Part shown: positions 5,010-6,037 of the stretch, piece by piece
Layout of the letters: each line of letters opens with the position of its first letter
Position numbering within the stretch: the first letter of the stretch is position 1
Origin: an uncultured Sphingosinicella sp.
Lineage (GTDB): Bacteria; Pseudomonadota; Alphaproteobacteria; Sphingomonadales; Sphingomonadaceae
DNA length: 6,037 nucleotides
Assembly (NCBI GenBank): GCA_946886275.1
Contig: CAMPIH010000144.1
Location: 1 to 6,037 of the forward strand
Direction: 5' to 3'
Notes under the pieces: generated by a model
The model's database searches: none
What the model saw: only the letters and a program-made list of their open reading frames with translations
Told to the model about the DNA's origin: nothing
Program-made: the position numbers and the translations under genes

Positions 5010-6037
5010 ATGACGATCCAGCCAAGCGACTCCATCCTCATCGTCGATTTCGGCAGCCAGGTGACCCAGCTCATCGCCCGCCGGGTCAGGGAGGCGGGCG
5101 TCTATAGCGAGATCGCGCCGTTCAACCGGGCCGACGAGGCGTTCGAACGGCTGAAGCCGAAAGGCATCATCCTTTCCGGCGGCCCGTCCTCGGTGATGTG
5201 GGACGACAGCCCGCGAGCGCCTCAGCATTTCTTCTCGGCAGGCATTCCGATCCTCGCCATCTGCTATGGCCAGCAGACCATGGCCCACCAGCTCGGCGGC
5301 CGGGTCGCTCCGTCCGACAGCCGCGAGTTCGGACGCGCCTTCATCGAGATCGTCGGCGATTCCGCCTTGTTCGACGGCCTGTGGAAACCGGGCGAGCTCC
5401 ACCAGGTCTGGATGAGCCATGGCGACCGGGTCGAGAGTCTTCCGGAAGGGTTCCACGTCGTCGCCCGCTCCGAAGGCGCGCCTTATGCGGTGGCGACCGA
5501 CGAGGAGCGCCGCTTCTTCAGCCTGATGTTTCACCCCGAAGTGGTCCACACGCCCGACGGCGGCAAGCTGCTCGCCAATTTCGTCCGCCATGTCTGCGGT
5601 CTCGCCGGCGACTGGACGATGGCCGAGTTCCGCCAGGCGAAGATCGCCGAGATCCGCGAGCAGGTCGGGGAGGGGCGGGTGATTTGCGGCCTGTCCGGCG
5701 GTGTCGATTCCGCGGTCGCGGCCGTTCTCATCCACGAGGCGATCGGCCACCAGCTGACCTGTGTCTTCGTCGATCACGGCCTGATGCGCCAGAGCGAGGC
5801 CGAGCAGGTCGTCAGCCTGTTCCGAGGCCATTACAACATCCCGCTCGTCCATGTTCAGGCGGACGAGCTGTTCCTCGGCGGCCTCGCCGGCCTCGATGAC
5901 CCGGAAGCCAAGCGCAAGTTCATCGGCAAGACCTTCATCGACATCTTCGAGGAGGAAGCGGGCAAGATCGGCGGCGCCGATTTCCTCGCCCAGGGCACGC
6001 TCTATCCCGACGTCATCGAAAGCGTCAGCTTCACCGG
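5010..6037 (+). CDS. guaA: GMP synthase (glutamine-hydrolysing), 3' end outside window
   Basis: GMP synthase converts XMP to GMP using ATP and ammonia from glutamine, the last step of de novo GMP synthesis in the cytoplasm. The first 342 codons of about 520 are present. The class I glutamine amidotransferase domain (about 8-195) shows [29 protein letters not shown], nucleophile C85 in [15 protein letters not shown], and the triad His175 and Glu177 in MFHPEVVHT. The ATP pyrophosphatase domain follows, with the P-loop [12 protein letters not shown] (227-238), FVDHGLMR (253-260) and [14 protein letters not shown] (304-317). The window ends at the conserved [13 protein letters not shown] region, before the C-terminal dimerisation domain. 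ATG 5010 gives the usual short N-terminus but has no good Shine-Dalgarno. Nothing looks truncated or degraded. An intrinsic terminator just upstream makes it the first gene of its own transcript. Confidence 0.98.
   Translation, partial: MTIQPSDSILIVDFGSQVTQLIARRVREAGVYSEIAPFNRADEAFERLKPKGIILSGGPSSVMWDDSPRAPQHFFSAGIPILAICYGQQTMAHQLGGRVAPSDSREFGRAFIEIVGDSALFDGLWKPGELHQVWMSHGDRVESLPEGFHVVARSEGAPYAVATDEERRFFSLMFHPEVVHTPDGGKLLANFVRHVCGLAGDWTMAEFRQAKIAEIREQVGEGRVICGLSGGVDSAVAAVLIHEAIGHQLTCVFVDHGLMRQSEAEQVVSLFRGHYNIPLVHVQADELFLGGLAGLDDPEAKRKFIGKTFIDIFEEEAGKIGGADFLAQGTLYPDVIESVSFT

Noticed and set aside
4809..5852. 347-codon open frame on the minus strand opposite guaA
   Set aside because: It is antisense to unmistakable guaA coding sequence and spans the terminator. 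Its composition is typical of a shadow frame and no domain is recognised.

Overview
The window is GC-rich (by eye about two thirds G+C), densely coded bacterial chromosome. It looks like an alphaproteobacterium of the order Sphingomonadales. The pointers are a PhoK-type secreted alkaline phosphatase (the family was characterised in Sphingomonas), a DUF4337 membrane protein, a small exported Tyr/Arg/Asp-rich protein of a kind I associate with sphingomonads, and weak Shine-Dalgarno signals at several starts. The lineage is an inference from gene content; no rRNA or tRNA is present to confirm it.

Layout. Positions 1-1741 (minus strand) hold a four-gene, overlapping cassette. An ArsR-type repressor comes first (1741 to 1394), then an AHSA1/SRPBCC-domain protein (1401 to 898), a RibD/DHFR-like reductase (898 to 233) and a second SRPBCC protein that starts at GTG 236 and runs off the left edge. 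The overlaps are 8, 1 and 4 nt, so the genes are almost certainly one transcript with coupled translation. A near-perfect 8+4+8 palindrome lies just upstream of arsR and is the obvious autoregulatory operator. It also contains the stop codon of the upstream gene and is followed on the minus strand by a short T run.

Positions 1800-3437 (minus strand) encode the PhoK-like alkaline phosphatase with a signal peptide and all recognisable metal and catalytic residues. A 130-bp divergent intergenic region separates it from a plus-strand DUF4337 membrane protein (3568-4203).

Between that gene and the next (4201-4281) is a compact set of three inverted repeats whose arms interleave in pseudoknot topology. 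A small exported protein with an AGGAGG ribosome binding site and a 9-bp tandem repeat follows (4337-4843) and is closed by a textbook intrinsic terminator (4867-4898). The right edge (5010-6037) is the first two thirds of guaA, GMP synthase.

How they work together. The ArsR/SRPBCC/reductase/SRPBCC cassette is a self-contained regulated unit, probably responding to or modifying a small molecule that cannot be named from sequence. PhoK would release phosphate outside the cytoplasm, and guaA is housekeeping purine synthesis. The two plus-strand genes between them have no assignable pathway. I see no mobile element, CRISPR array, phage or defence module. The most unusual items are non-coding: the interleaved hairpins at 4201-4281 and the stop/terminator/operator overlap at 1782-1802.
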